This document shows positions 54,305-62,895 of a DNA stretch of 64,000 bases, one piece after another. The DNA comes from Candidatus Omnitrophota bacterium. Its GTDB lineage: Bacteria > Hinthialibacterota > Hinthialibacteria > Hinthialibacterales > Hinthialibacteraceae. Location of the stretch: the NCBI GenBank assembly GCA_040755155.1, contig JBFMBP010000150.1, positions 100,636 through 164,635 of the forward strand, given 5' to 3'. The notes beneath the pieces are model-generated. The model saw only the letters and a program-made list of their open reading frames with translations. It had not been told where the DNA came from and did not search any database. The translations under genes and the position numbers were made by a program. How positions within the stretch are numbered: the first letter of the stretch is position 1; each line of letters starts with the position of its first letter.

Positions 54305-54865
54305 CTACCTAAAAATCGATTTCAATTCGAGTATTAACTCCGGCCAAAGCGCGGAATGCATAGTTTCGTCCAAGCGATAAGCGTTCCATAGCGCCAGAGC
54401 GGCGTCTTTGCGCGTAAAAACCTGAATCTGCTTGGCGCCGGGATCGACAAGCCAATATTCCTTGACGCCGAATTTGGCGTATAGCTTGCTTTTTAGTACT
54501 TTATCTTTGTAATCGGAAGAGGGAGAGAGAATTTCAATAACCATGTCCGGCGCTCCCTGAATATTTTTATCCGTAATGATTCCGGCATTCTCGTTGGAGA
54601 CGAAAAGGATATCCGGCTGAACGACGTCAATGTCGGAGAGGACGACGTCCAGAGGAGCAGAGAATGTTACTCCTAAATGACGATCTTCTACATATTCCGC
54701 TATGACTCGAAATATGTTGCCGGAAACTCTTTGATGATAAGTCAGGGGCGATTGAACCATGTAAACCTCTCCCTCGATGATCTCATAGCGCTTGTCTTCA
54801 GAGAAATGGAGATAGTCTTCGTATGTGAATTGAATGGACGTTGCAATGGGAGTAGATCCAGCCAT
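54305..54865 (-). CDS. Uma2 family endonuclease-like protein, copy 3 of 5
   Basis: 186 residues. Catalytic positions kept (QPDILF, MVIEILSPSS). The variable stretch is RVSGNIFRVIAEYVEDRHLG. It shares YAKFGVKEYW with copy 4 and SDYKDKVLKSKL with copy 2, suggesting patchwise exchange among copies. Four bases separate it from copy 4. Confidence 0.9.
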   Translation of the reverse strand: MAGSTPIATSIQFTYEDYLHFSEDKRYEIIEGEVYMVQSPLTYHQRVSGNIFRVIAEYVEDRHLGVTFSAPLDVVLSDIDVVQPDILFVSNENAGIITDKNIQGAPDMVIEILSPSSDYKDKVLKSKLYAKFGVKEYWLVDPGAKQIQVFTRKDAALALWNAYRLDETMHSALWPELILELKSIFR

Positions 54866-54869
54866 GATC

Positions 54870-55433
54870 TTACCTACCGAAAATCGATTTCAATTCGAGT
54901 TTTAAATCCGGCCAAAGCGCAGATTGCATGGTCTCGTCCAAGCGATAAGCGTTCCACGGCGCCAGAGCGCCATCTTTCAGCGTAAAAACTTGTATCTGTT
55001 TGGCGTCGGGATCGACGAGCCAATATTCCTTAACGCCGAATTTGGCGTAGAGATTTCTCTTCAACACTTTGTCCTTATGATCGGAAGATAGAGAAAGAAT
55101 TTCTATAACTAAATCCGGCGCGCCCTGAATGTTCTTATCCGTTATGATTCCAGCGTTTTCAATGGAAACAAAAAGAATATCCGGCTGGACGACGTTGATG
55201 TCGGAGAGAACGACGTCGAGCGGCGCATAATATACTTCGCCTAAATTTTTCTCCAAAACAAAATCTTCGATTAGGCGCATGAGATTTCTGGAAACTCTTT
55301 GATGATAAATCAGGGGCGATGGAACCATATATACTTCTCCCTCGATGATTTCATAGCGCTTCTCGTCGGAGAAATGGAGATAGTCTTCGTAGGTGAATTG
55401 AATGGGGGTTGAGATTGTGAATGGTCCAGCCAT
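54870..55433 (-). CDS. Uma2 family endonuclease-like protein, copy 4 of 5
   Basis: 187 residues starting MAGPFTISTP. Nuclease residues are present, but EILSPSS is EILSLSS, a proline-to-leucine change next to the active-site Glu not seen in the other four. The variable stretch is RVSRNLMRLIEDFVLEKNLG. The frame stays open into copy 5, but the ATG at 55433 matches all paralogues, and a gap of five bases follows copy 5. Confidence 0.9.
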   Translation of the reverse strand: MAGPFTISTPIQFTYEDYLHFSDEKRYEIIEGEVYMVPSPLIYHQRVSRNLMRLIEDFVLEKNLGEVYYAPLDVVLSDINVVQPDILFVSIENAGIITDKNIQGAPDLVIEILSLSSDHKDKVLKRNLYAKFGVKEYWLVDPDAKQIQVFTLKDGALAPWNAYRLDETMQSALWPDLKLELKSIFGR

Positions 55434-55438
55434 GATTA

Positions 55439-55999
55439 TTATCCAAAAATCGATTTCAATTCGAGATTCAACTCCGGCCAAAGCGCGGATTGCATGGTCT
55501 CGTCCAAGCGATAAGCGTTCCATTGCGTCAATGCGGCGTCCTTCAGCGTAAAAACTTGTATCTGTTTGGCGTCGGGATCGACGAGCCAATATTCCTTAAC
55601 GCCGTATTTAGCGTAGAGTTTCTTTTTCAGCACTTTATCCTTATGGTCGGAAGAAGGCGAGAGAATTTCAATCGCCAAATCCGGCGCGCCTTGAATGTTC
55701 TTATACGTAATGATTCCGGAATTTTTGTTGGAGATAAAAAATATATCCGGCTGAACCACATCGATATCGGAGAGAACGACGTCGAGAGGAGCGTCGAAGA
55801 TTTCGCCTAAATCTCTCGCCATGACATAATCCTCTATTAAACGTTCAAGTCTTCTGGATACTTGTTGATGATTAGTAAAGGGCGATGGAACCATGTAAAC
55901 CTCTCCCTCGATGATTTCATAACGCTTGTCGTCGGAGAAATGAAGATAGTCTTCATACGTGAATTGGATGGGTGTTGATATAGGAGAGGGTCCAGCCAT
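55439..55999 (-). CDS. Uma2 family endonuclease-like protein, copy 5 of 5
   Basis: 186 residues, the first gene of the five-gene array by transcription. Acidic pair and lysines kept (QPDIFF, LAIEILSPSS). Variable stretch QVSRRLERLIEDYVMARDLG. Its upstream gap (56000-56075) would hold the promoter for all five, but no clear elements are seen. Confidence 0.9.
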   Translation of the reverse strand: MAGPSPISTPIQFTYEDYLHFSDDKRYEIIEGEVYMVPSPFTNHQQVSRRLERLIEDYVMARDLGEIFDAPLDVVLSDIDVVQPDIFFISNKNSGIITYKNIQGAPDLAIEILSPSSDHKDKVLKKKLYAKYGVKEYWLVDPDAKQIQVFTLKDAALTQWNAYRLDETMQSALWPELNLELKSIFG

Positions 56000-56075
56000 G
56001 ATTTTTCTCCTCGCAGCGGATAATACTATTTTACACGACTTTTCGAACGCCTGAAATAACTTGACAAGATAAATA

Positions 56076-56438
56076 TCAAACGACGGCGCCGACGATTTCG
56101 CAATCGCGTCCCGTAATCATCAGCCGGCCGCCTTGGCGGATAACCAGATAGGCGCCGTGGTAGGGTTCGATGCGGCATCGGCGGCCAAAAGATTCGATTT
56201 CGGCGGGGGTAGACGCTAATTTCTCCGGCGCGGCTTCCAAGACGATGGCGTCGGGGCCGCAGCCGCAGTCTTTGCCGAAGCAGATGGGATTCATGATGCG
56301 GCCCGCGATTTCGCAGCCGTCCCCAGTGACGAAAACGGCGCCGCCGATGCGCACCGCCAGCGGCGGGCCGTTGTAGCCCGCCAGTTGAATGTTCCGTTCC
56401 CCAATGCGCACGGTTCCCAGATAAAGCGGTTGATTCAT
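56076..56438 (-). CDS. Unrecognised 120-residue beta-rich protein
   Basis: I do not recognise the family. Two similar segments can be seen: GGAVFVTGDGCEIAGRI near residue 31 and GGRLMITGRDCEIVGAVV at the very end, each GG-x-x(F/L)-x-(V/I)TG-x-x-CEI. The two halves therefore look like an internal duplication, each folding as a small beta unit. A CFGKDCGCG cluster between them could bind metal. ATG 56438 (or the adjacent 56441) follows AAGGAA. It begins 29 bases before the mtaB stop, so it overlaps that gene's 3' end in another frame and is likely co-transcribed with it. Confidence 0.6.
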   Translation of the reverse strand: MNQPLYLGTVRIGERNIQLAGYNGPPLAVRIGGAVFVTGDGCEIAGRIMNPICFGKDCGCGPDAIVLEAAPEKLASTPAEIESFGRRCRIEPYHGAYLVIRQGGRLMITGRDCEIVGAVV

Positions 56439-56466
56439 CATGGAATTTCGTTTCCTTGTCGTCAGA

Positions 56467-57768
56467 TCAATCGACGGCCGTTCCCTGAAGGCGGCCATTC
56501 TTGAGGCGAGTCAATCGTACGTCGACGATTTCCCCCCGCGCCACTGTCCGGGATGCGGTGAAATCGGCGCGCAGGTAATTCGGCGTAAAACCAGAGCCTT
56601 TTCCTTCCCGGAACGATTCCGCTAAAACAGGCAACGAGCGCCCGACGTATGCTTGCTTCGCCTCGTCCGCCGCTTCTTTGGCCGCCTCATCGAGCCGCCG
56701 GCGGCGCTCTTCGACGACCGTGGGCGGCAGAAATTCTCTCATGCGCGCGGCGGGCGTATTCTCTCGAACGGAAAAACGGAAAGAATGCACTTTGCTGAAT
56801 CGTATCTCCCGCACCGCCTGCAAACTGCATTCGAAATCTTCTTCCGACTCGCCGGGGAAGCCGGTCATGATGTCGGTGGAAACTTCGAAGCCGGGCATGA
56901 TCTTCCGGGCAAAAACGATCTTCTCTTTAAATAATTCATATACGTAGGGTCGCTTCATGCGCCGCAGGATGCGGTTAGAGCCGCTCTGTAAAGGCAAATG
57001 CAAATGAGGACAAACAACGTTATGTTGAGCCATCGTTCCTAATAAATCCTCCGTTATGTCCTGCGGTTCGAGGGAAGAGATGCGAATGCGTTTAATGCCT
57101 TTTAGATTCGCCATGCCTTTCAACAATTCGATCAGGCCAAAATTTTGTCCGCGACCGTAATGGCCGATGCAAACGCCGCAGAGCACGATTTCCGGATAGC
57201 CCCGTCTTGCCAGTTCCTGGCTTTCGGAGAGAATTTCGGGGATAAGGCGGCTGCGCGCCCGTCCCCGGCTGTCGGGAATGCTGCAAAAAGTGCATTTCAA
57301 ATCGCAGCCGTCCTGAATTTTGACGAAAGCGCGCGTATGCTCTTCGAAGACGTCGATGCCGCCGCTCCATAAGCCGTCCTGATCTTCGCAACCCCACCCC
57401 AATTCTTCCGCCAACCTTTCGATCCAGGCTTCCTGGTCTTCGATGGCGACGACTTCCCGAACCCCTTCGATGCCTAAAATATCTTCCGGCTTGCGTTCGG
57501 AATAACAACCGGTAACGGCAACGCGAGCCTGGGGATAAGCGCGGATCATTTTGCGGATCAATTGCCGCCCTTTGCGGTCGCTTTCCGAGGTTACCGAACA
57601 GGTGTTGACGATGATCAAGTTCGGCGTCTCGCCCTCCGCTTCTCCAACGGAAACGCAGCCCCTACGCACCAGCTGCGAGCGGATGCGCTCCGAATCGTAT
57701 TGATTGACCTTGCAGCCCAGCGTCTGAATCAAGAAACGAGGCTTTGGTTTTTCGTTGGCGGTGGTCAT
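56467..57768 (-). CDS. mtaB: tRNA t6A37 methylthiotransferase MtaB
   Basis: A radical SAM enzyme that adds the methylthio group to t6A37 in tRNAs reading ANN codons. The N-terminal UPF0004 domain has LGCKVNQYDSE, NTCSVTSESDRKGRQ and GCYSERKPE, whose three Cys bind one cluster; CDLKCTFCSIPDSRGRARS binds the second. IRISSLEPQD and LHLPLQSGSNRILRRMKR follow, and the C-terminal TRAM domain ends in GTAVD. At 433 residues it is full length. CSIPDSRGRARS distinguishes it from MiaB. Confidence 0.93.
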   Translation of the reverse strand: MTTANEKPKPRFLIQTLGCKVNQYDSERIRSQLVRRGCVSVGEAEGETPNLIIVNTCSVTSESDRKGRQLIRKMIRAYPQARVAVTGCYSERKPEDILGIEGVREVVAIEDQEAWIERLAEELGWGCEDQDGLWSGGIDVFEEHTRAFVKIQDGCDLKCTFCSIPDSRGRARSRLIPEILSESQELARRGYPEIVLCGVCIGHYGRGQNFGLIELLKGMANLKGIKRIRISSLEPQDITEDLLGTMAQHNVVCPHLHLPLQSGSNRILRRMKRPYVYELFKEKIVFARKIMPGFEVSTDIMTGFPGESEEDFECSLQAVREIRFSKVHSFRFSVRENTPAARMREFLPPTVVEERRRRLDEAAKEAADEAKQAYVGRSLPVLAESFREGKGSGFTPNYLRADFTASRTVARGEIVDVRLTRLKNGRLQGTAVD

Positions 57769-57859
57769 AAAAAGATCGCTTTTACGATACTGGATAAAAT
57801 AAGAGTCATTTCAACATTGCATTCGAGAAAATTGTAATCGGCTTCGGCGCCATCCCAAG

Positions 57860-58015
57860 GGTTTCGCTTATATCGCAGCTGATTTATGAATTTCACAGAA
57901 AAACACTTTCGTAGCGCAATCCCTCACTCCGATGTTTTTTTTCGTGTTTTTCTTTCCTCATCGCGGTTTCGCGATTCAATCCAAGAATCGTTATCGCGCC
58001 ATCCAGTTTTTCCTC
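57860..58015. repeat. AT-rich dispersed repeat, copy C
   Basis: Intergenic between mtaB and rsmE. Shares AATTTCACAGAAAAA, GCGCAATCCCT, TTTTTCGTGTTTTTC and the closing GCGGTTTCGCGATTCAA with copies A and B, but is shorter. Confidence 0.6.
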
Positions 58016-58029
58016 ATGGAAATCAAGAT

Positions 58030-58782
58030 TCAGGCAACCGCCGAAAACAAATTCCTCTGCGCCTGCGCCAGGACAAGTCCGGCGACCGCCGCCAATTCGG
58101 TGCGCAAAATGCGAGAGCCGAGAGCGCCGAATTGGAAGCCTTGGCGGCGGGCGAAATCGGCCTCTTCAGGCGAAAAACCCCCTTCCGGCCCGAAAATGAT
58201 AAACAACGGAGAATCGTCGCCGGGAATGCGGAAGGGCGGAATGGACTTGGCCTCTTCCCAAAAAAAGACGACGCGATCCGGCGGCCATTTTTCTTTCTTG
58301 AAGAAATCGCTGATGGACGCGTCTTCGACGACGACGCGGGGAATGGTGGAGCGTCCGCATTGACGGCAGGCTTCAATAGCAATCTTTTGCAAGCGTCCCT
58401 CCGGATCGTCCTTCATGCGGCAAATGGAGCGCGCAGCGCGATAAAAGACGATGCGCGTCGCTCCCAAAGGCGGCAGATCGCGCGCAATGCGGTCTTTGGT
58501 TTTCCCTTTGGTCGCGGCGATGAAAACGGAGCATTCGGGAAAGGCGTCTCGCGGATTGGGATGCGAGTCTTCCAGACGCAAGAGCAGCGAGGACGGCGTA
58601 GAGGATTCCACGCCGTATTCGTATTCCCGTCCATCGCCGTTGAAGCATGCGGCGGCGTCGCCTTGGCGCAAGCGCAGCGTCCGGCGCACGGCGAGGGACT
58701 CCGAATCGCGAAGGTCCAAAAAAGGCTCTCCGGCGGCGGGGACGAACAATCTCGTACGGGGCTTAAAAAAATCGTTTTTCAT
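58030..58782 (-). CDS. rsmE: 16S rRNA (uracil1498-N3)-methyltransferase
   Basis: RsmE methylates U1498 of 16S rRNA using a SPOUT-fold knot. The protein has 250 residues from ATG 58782: RTRLFVPA start, ATKGKTKDRIARDLPPLG, FGPEGGFSPEEADFARRQGF and LGSRILRTELAAVAGL, the last two making the SAM-binding knot. The open frame reaches 58836 but homologues begin near 58782. No strong ribosome binding site is visible. It faces the 57-residue gene divergently. Confidence 0.93.
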   Translation of the reverse strand: MKNDFFKPRTRLFVPAAGEPFLDLRDSESLAVRRTLRLRQGDAAACFNGDGREYEYGVESSTPSSLLLRLEDSHPNPRDAFPECSVFIAATKGKTKDRIARDLPPLGATRIVFYRAARSICRMKDDPEGRLQKIAIEACRQCGRSTIPRVVVEDASISDFFKKEKWPPDRVVFFWEEAKSIPPFRIPGDDSPLFIIFGPEGGFSPEEADFARRQGFQFGALGSRILRTELAAVAGLVLAQAQRNLFSAVA

Positions 58783-58922
58783 CGCAGAGAGGCGAATCCT
58801 TCGCTTTCCTATGGCGTAAAGAGGAAGATGGCGCAAAACCCTTGCAAAATCAGCATGAAATTAATATGCTTAAGGTTTGCGAACCTTATAATAATTTTAC
58901 TGTAGGAAGAGGATATAAAACA

Positions 58923-59096
58923 ATGGCGGAAAGAGTAAGCGACGAGAAACGATTGGAATTGATTGCAATGATTACTTCTTCTTATATCAGCGCCTTCAAT
59001 GGGCCGGAAATGAGACCGCCCGATTCGATCACGATAGCGAGATTTATCGAAGAAGTTACGGATAAAGTGGATGAAAAATTTCCCCGCCCCGAATAA
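58923..59096 (+). CDS. 57-residue helical protein of unknown function
   Basis: Reads MAERVSDEKRLELIAMIT, then SSYISAFNGPEMRPPDS and an amphipathic helix ending VDEKFPRPE. I do not recognise it, but the mix of charged helices, a GGA-type ribosome binding site and a terminator overlapping its stop argue for a real gene. An upstream in-frame start at 58842 is possible but unlikely. It shares direction with the zinc-ribbon gene downstream. Confidence 0.65.
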   Translation: MAERVSDEKRLELIAMITSSYISAFNGPEMRPPDSITIARFIEEVTDKVDEKFPRPE

Positions 59097-59110
59097 GGCG
59101 GGTTTTTTTT
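59083..59110 (+). terminator. Intrinsic terminator overlapping the stop of the 57-residue gene
   Basis: CCCGCC (59083-59088) pairs with GGCGGG (59097-59102) around an eight-base loop containing the stop codon; eight T residues follow. The stem includes the last codons of the gene. Confidence 0.85.
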
Positions 59111-59157
59111 CGTCCGAATCCAATAGAACCAAAGGAGCATTGGGAAGGAATCGATAG

Positions 59158-59892
59158 ATGGATCCCAGGTTGAATTCGCTTTTGGAGCTTCAGAAGGAAA
59201 TGAGCATCCAAAGAGAACTTGAGTTGCAATACCAAGAAATCCCGCGGCGGCGCGAAGAAATTCTTTTCTGCATCAACAATTTAAGAGAAGAAGCTAAAGC
59301 GGCGGAAGAACGATTCAAGCATCATGAAGTGGAACAAAAAACGCGCGAGTTGGAATTGCAGCAGAATCAAGCCTTGCGCGTCAAAAAAGAGGCCCAACTC
59401 CTCTCCATCAAAAACAATAAAGAATATCAAGCCACGTTGGCCGAAATCGAAGGCATTGATCGCAAAAACGCCCGCGGCGAAGAAAAAATGATCGAATTGA
59501 TGGATCAAATCGAGAAGGAACGCCAGGCGTTGAAGCAAAAACGAATGGAGTTGGAAGAAAAAGAAACGAAATTTCATTCGGAATTGAATGAACTGGATCA
59601 GAAGGAAAAAGGCCTGGGCGGCAAAGTGGAATCGGCTCGTTCCAAAGCGGAATCGGTCATCGAAAATGTAGATCCCAACCTCTACCGCCGCTTCAAAATC
59701 ATATTCGACAGCAAGGGCGGCAAGGCTCTCGCCACCGCGAACGGCGGCTATTGCGGCGCATGCAATATCCGATTGACGCCGCGGTTGATTCAATTGACTA
59801 CGCGCGGACAGGATATCGTCATCTGCGAAGGCTGTTCCCGGTTTTTATATTGGGATCATTCCTTAGACGAAGATCGAATCAACGATTTGTAA
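59158..59892 (+). CDS. Coiled-coil protein with C4 zinc ribbon (DUF164, CdsZ type)
   Basis: A 244-residue protein. Residues about 5-165 form a long coiled coil (REEAKAAEERFKHHEVEQKTR, KNARGEEKMIELMDQIEKERQ). The C-terminus is a zinc ribbon with CGAC at 199-202 and CEGC at 223-226, 20 residues apart. This matches the zf-RING_7/DUF164 family, of which chlamydial CdsZ-type members serve type III secretion; in most bacteria the function is unknown. The ATG follows a GGAAGG-type site (59149-59154). Confidence 0.87.
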   Translation: MDPRLNSLLELQKEMSIQRELELQYQEIPRRREEILFCINNLREEAKAAEERFKHHEVEQKTRELELQQNQALRVKKEAQLLSIKNNKEYQATLAEIEGIDRKNARGEEKMIELMDQIEKERQALKQKRMELEEKETKFHSELNELDQKEKGLGGKVESARSKAESVIENVDPNLYRRFKIIFDSKGGKALATANGGYCGACNIRLTPRLIQLTTRGQDIVICEGCSRFLYWDHSLDEDRINDL

Positions 59893-59931
59893 ACCGATTC
59901 GGACAAGAGCGGGGGATAAGGATCGTACGCA

Positions 59932-61626
59932 ATGTGGACGCGGCAGGACAAATGCCTTCTCCGTGTAAAATGGCTTTATACCGTTCGGCGATGGAAGCGG
60001 CTTAACCTGGATTCTCTCGTCCAATCCTACGGATTTTTTCTTCTGGTAGGCTTTTTTTGGTATCTCTGTTTTCGCGTCGTCTCCCGCTTGTGCGAAAACA
60101 TCTACAGCCAGAATGTCATAGGGCCGATTATTTTGCATCGCATCGTGGCCTTCGGCTATTTTGCCATTCTGATTGTCGTATCGACGGGACACATCCTCAC
60201 CGCTTATTCCTCCCTCTTCAGAGGAAGGGACTTGCCTACGCTTTTTGGATCGCCCTATCCGCTTGACCGCTTATACCGCGTCCAATGCTTGGAGACTTTG
60301 TTTTTGGGCGGATGGGTCTCCGGCTTGTTTTGTCTGCCTATCGTGGCGGCGTATGGTTGGGAACTGGAGGCGCGATGGTGGTTCTATCCCATTGTTCTCG
60401 TTGGATTGATCGGTTTTTTGGTCATTTGCGGCGCCATCGGCATTTTGATTATCCTCTCCATAGCGCGGTGGCTTGTAGGACGCCCATTGCGGACGGCGAT
60501 AGGTTCGATTTTGTCGATCGCGGGCTTAATGGCCGTGGTAAGTTATACGGCCATGACGAAGTTAGCGATGCTGGACAATATCGAAGCGGCTAAATTGGGA
60601 GAGACGCTGGCCAATATGCGGCTTTCCTCCTCGCCCTATATTCCTAGCCAATGGATGGCGGAATTGATGGCTTCCGCCCGTACGGACGATTTTCGGCGCG
60701 CTTTCCTTTACCTTTTCTTGTTATGGGCGAACGCCCTGTTTCTCTGGAACCTGGTCGCCGAGTTGGGAATGCGCTGGTATTCGGACGCCTGGCTGTGGTC
60801 GCAGGAACGGATCGGCCTTTTTAAGAAACGGCGCGAAGGCCGCCGCTTCCGGCGCAAGCGGCTGTGGATTACGAAACTGTTTCCCCGGCGCATAGGCCCA
60901 ATCGTTTATAAAGAGCTTCACGTTTTCGCGCGGGATTTTTCGCAATGGGGACAGTTGGCGTTGATCCTCTCGTTGATTCTGTTCTACATGGCCCATACGC
61001 AGAATATCACCTTCGACGAGCCGCAAACGCGAGCGCGCAGCCAGTTGGCTTTTTTCAACGTGATCCTGTTGGGATTCATTCAGGCGACGCTTTCTCTGCG
61101 CTATACGTTTCCCTCGATCAGCCTGGAAGGGCGGGCGTTCTGGACGGTGAAAAGTTCGGCAATCGGCATCGGACGTTTTTTCTTTACGAAATACTACCTG
61201 CATACGGCGGTATTGCTCGCCATCGGCGAGGGCATGGGTTTGATGCTGAATCATATTATCGGCGTGGACCCCGCCTTGAACGTCGTGTGCGCTTTCGTAC
61301 TATTTCTTTTCTCCTTCGGATTCACCAGTTGGTCGCTGGGTTTCGGGGCGATCTTTCATAAATTCGAAGCGGTCAGCGCGGCGGAAGTCACTTCGGATAC
61401 GGGAGCGTTAGTGGCCATGATTCTGACGCTGATGTATTTCGGCATCAGCGTCGCTTTTCTGGCGCGGTTCGCTTTGGATCATACGCCGGGGACGGATATC
61501 GTGGGGCAACTGGCGTTGGAGCCGGAAATGATTCTCTACGCGACGATTTTCCTGTTGATTCAAACCTGCGCCATCCTCTTTCCCGCCGCCTATGGCTTGA
61601 AAAAATTGGAAGAAGCGGTCTTATAA
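59932..61626 (+). CDS. ABC-2-like permease, orphan
   Basis: A 564-residue membrane protein with about eleven hydrophobic segments in two clusters separated by a basic cytoplasmic loop (KKRREGRRFRRKRLW, near residue 300). This resembles the putative ABC-exporter permeases with LxxKEL-like loops (IVYKELHVFARDF). LFGSPYPLDRLYRVQ is a family-like feature. No ATP-binding subunit lies next to it, so either it uses one encoded elsewhere or it is not an ABC protein. AAGGA lies about 11 bases before the ATG. Confidence 0.65.
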   Translation: MWTRQDKCLLRVKWLYTVRRWKRLNLDSLVQSYGFFLLVGFFWYLCFRVVSRLCENIYSQNVIGPIILHRIVAFGYFAILIVVSTGHILTAYSSLFRGRDLPTLFGSPYPLDRLYRVQCLETLFLGGWVSGLFCLPIVAAYGWELEARWWFYPIVLVGLIGFLVICGAIGILIILSIARWLVGRPLRTAIGSILSIAGLMAVVSYTAMTKLAMLDNIEAAKLGETLANMRLSSSPYIPSQWMAELMASARTDDFRRAFLYLFLLWANALFLWNLVAELGMRWYSDAWLWSQERIGLFKKRREGRRFRRKRLWITKLFPRRIGPIVYKELHVFARDFSQWGQLALILSLILFYMAHTQNITFDEPQTRARSQLAFFNVILLGFIQATLSLRYTFPSISLEGRAFWTVKSSAIGIGRFFFTKYYLHTAVLLAIGEGMGLMLNHIIGVDPALNVVCAFVLFLFSFGFTSWSLGFGAIFHKFEAVSAAEVTSDTGALVAMILTLMYFGISVAFLARFALDHTPGTDIVGQLALEPEMILYATIFLLIQTCAILFPAAYGLKKLEEAVL

Positions 61627-61697
61627 TCTCATAGGCTTCAATCCGGCGATTCCGGCGGGCGCCGCAGGGCGGGTAGGTTGAATAAGTGATCAGAGCT

Positions 61698-61735
61698 GTA
61701 GGGTGGGCTCAAAGCGAAGCGTAGCCCACCTTTTT
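61698..61735 (+). repeat. GGTGGGCT/AGCCCACC hairpin repeat, copy 3
   Basis: GGTGGGCT (61702-61709) pairs with AGCCCACC (61723-61730), followed by five T residues, 72 bases after the permease stop. In this copy the T run makes it a plausible terminator. Confidence 0.75.
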
Positions 61736-61844
61736 GGGACTTTATAACTTAACGGAGGGTGGCAAAGGCAAAGCGAAGCCTGCCTTTGATTATTTCCCTT
61801 AGCGCGGGTAAAACAGGCGTCTCGCCTGTATGCTTGATAAAGTC

Positions 61845-61880
61845 GCGTAAAGTGGGCTCAAAGCGAAGCGTAGCCCGCTG
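61845..61880 (+). repeat. GTGGGCT-type hairpin repeat, copy 4
   Basis: GTGGGCTCAAAGCGAAGCGTAGCCCGC, nearly the same core as copies 1 and 3. It lies 40 bases upstream of trpF. Confidence 0.7.
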
Positions 61881-61916
61881 CTACCCCCGCAGTCTCAAAG
61901 TCTCAAAGGATTTATT

Positions 61917-62621
61917 ATGTCCTGCAAAATAAAAATCTGTGGATTGTCCTCGCGGGCGGATATGGAAATGGCCGCATGGATGGGAGCGGACTATGGCGGG
62001 ATTCTGATCGATATCGATTCAATCCGGGCGCATCCTTTGAAACAAGCGGCCGACTTGTTCGTCTCGCCCCCGCTGCCGGTAGCGGCCGTAACGCAAGATA
62101 AAGACCTGGACGGCAATGCAAGAACGGCGGAGGCGCTCGCTCCTGCCGCATTGCAACTTCATGGCTTTGAGCCGCCGGAGTTGGTTTGCGCCTTGAAAAG
62201 CCGCGTCTCCTGCGAAATTTGGAAAGCCATGCACTTGCCCGCCAGCGAGAGCGGTGAAGCGCTGGATTTGGAAGCGTTTCTAAGGAGCATAAAGGAATAC
62301 GCCGAGGCGAGCGTCGACCGGTTCGTCATCGACGCTTCTTGCATGGAGGGCGGACGGCGAAAACTAGGGGGAACCGGCAAGACGGTGGATTGGCGGACGG
62401 CGCGGTGGATCCGAGAACGATCGCCGCGGCCAATGCTGCTGGCGGGAGGCTTGAATCCCGAAAACGTCGCCGAAGCCGTAACGGCGGTCCAACCTTACGG
62501 CGTCGATCTCTCCTCCGGCGTAGAGTCGGTAATAGGAAAGAAAGACCCCGATAAAGTACTTCTTCTAATCGCCCGCGTGCGAGCGTTGGAAGGAATGAGC
62601 GGAATACCTCGAATTTGTTGA
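61917..62621 (+). CDS. trpF: Phosphoribosylanthranilate isomerase
   Basis: TrpF catalyses the Amadori rearrangement of phosphoribosylanthranilate in tryptophan synthesis. The 234-residue barrel shows KICGLSS with the catalytic Cys, LQLHG, DASCMEGGRRKLGGTGKTVDW carrying the catalytic Asp region, LAGGLNPENV and GVDLSSGVES. AAAGGA sits seven bases before the ATG. It is not next to other trp genes in the window, so the pathway is dispersed in this genome. Confidence 0.95.
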   Translation: MSCKIKICGLSSRADMEMAAWMGADYGGILIDIDSIRAHPLKQAADLFVSPPLPVAAVTQDKDLDGNARTAEALAPAALQLHGFEPPELVCALKSRVSCEIWKAMHLPASESGEALDLEAFLRSIKEYAEASVDRFVIDASCMEGGRRKLGGTGKTVDWRTARWIRERSPRPMLLAGGLNPENVAEAVTAVQPYGVDLSSGVESVIGKKDPDKVLLLIARVRALEGMSGIPRIC

Positions 62622-62699
62622 CGCGTAAATCATATCGTAGGATGGATCATGTTTTTTGACCCATCAATTACTTACTACGCTCCTAAAATTATGATGGGT

Positions 62700-62790
62700 C
62701 GAAAAACGCGACCCATATATCCGTGATTCGAAAATTTCGTGGAATTCGAGCCTTTTCGTGGTTTCGTGATTCAATAACGCAACAAAATGG
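62700..62790. repeat. AT-rich dispersed repeat, copy D (short)
   Basis: Contains TTTCGTGGAATTCGA and TTTCGTGATTCAATAACG, the inner and closing motifs of copies A-C. It lies in the gap before the 159-residue membrane protein. Confidence 0.55.
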
Positions 62791-62895
62791 AATCCTTCCT
62801 GCTCTTTTGAACGATTCTACTAATTGGCGATGAAGTACAAACGCCAAAACGAAAGAACTATGGCTGCGTAACATGAGTTAATAATATCTGTTGAT

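Noticed and set aside
55434-55589. N-terminal extension of Uma2 copy 4
   Set aside because: It reads through copy 5 in another frame; all paralogues begin MAG.
57886-58905. 340-codon plus-strand frame
   Set aside because: Antisense shadow of rsmE with a start inside the AT-rich repeat.
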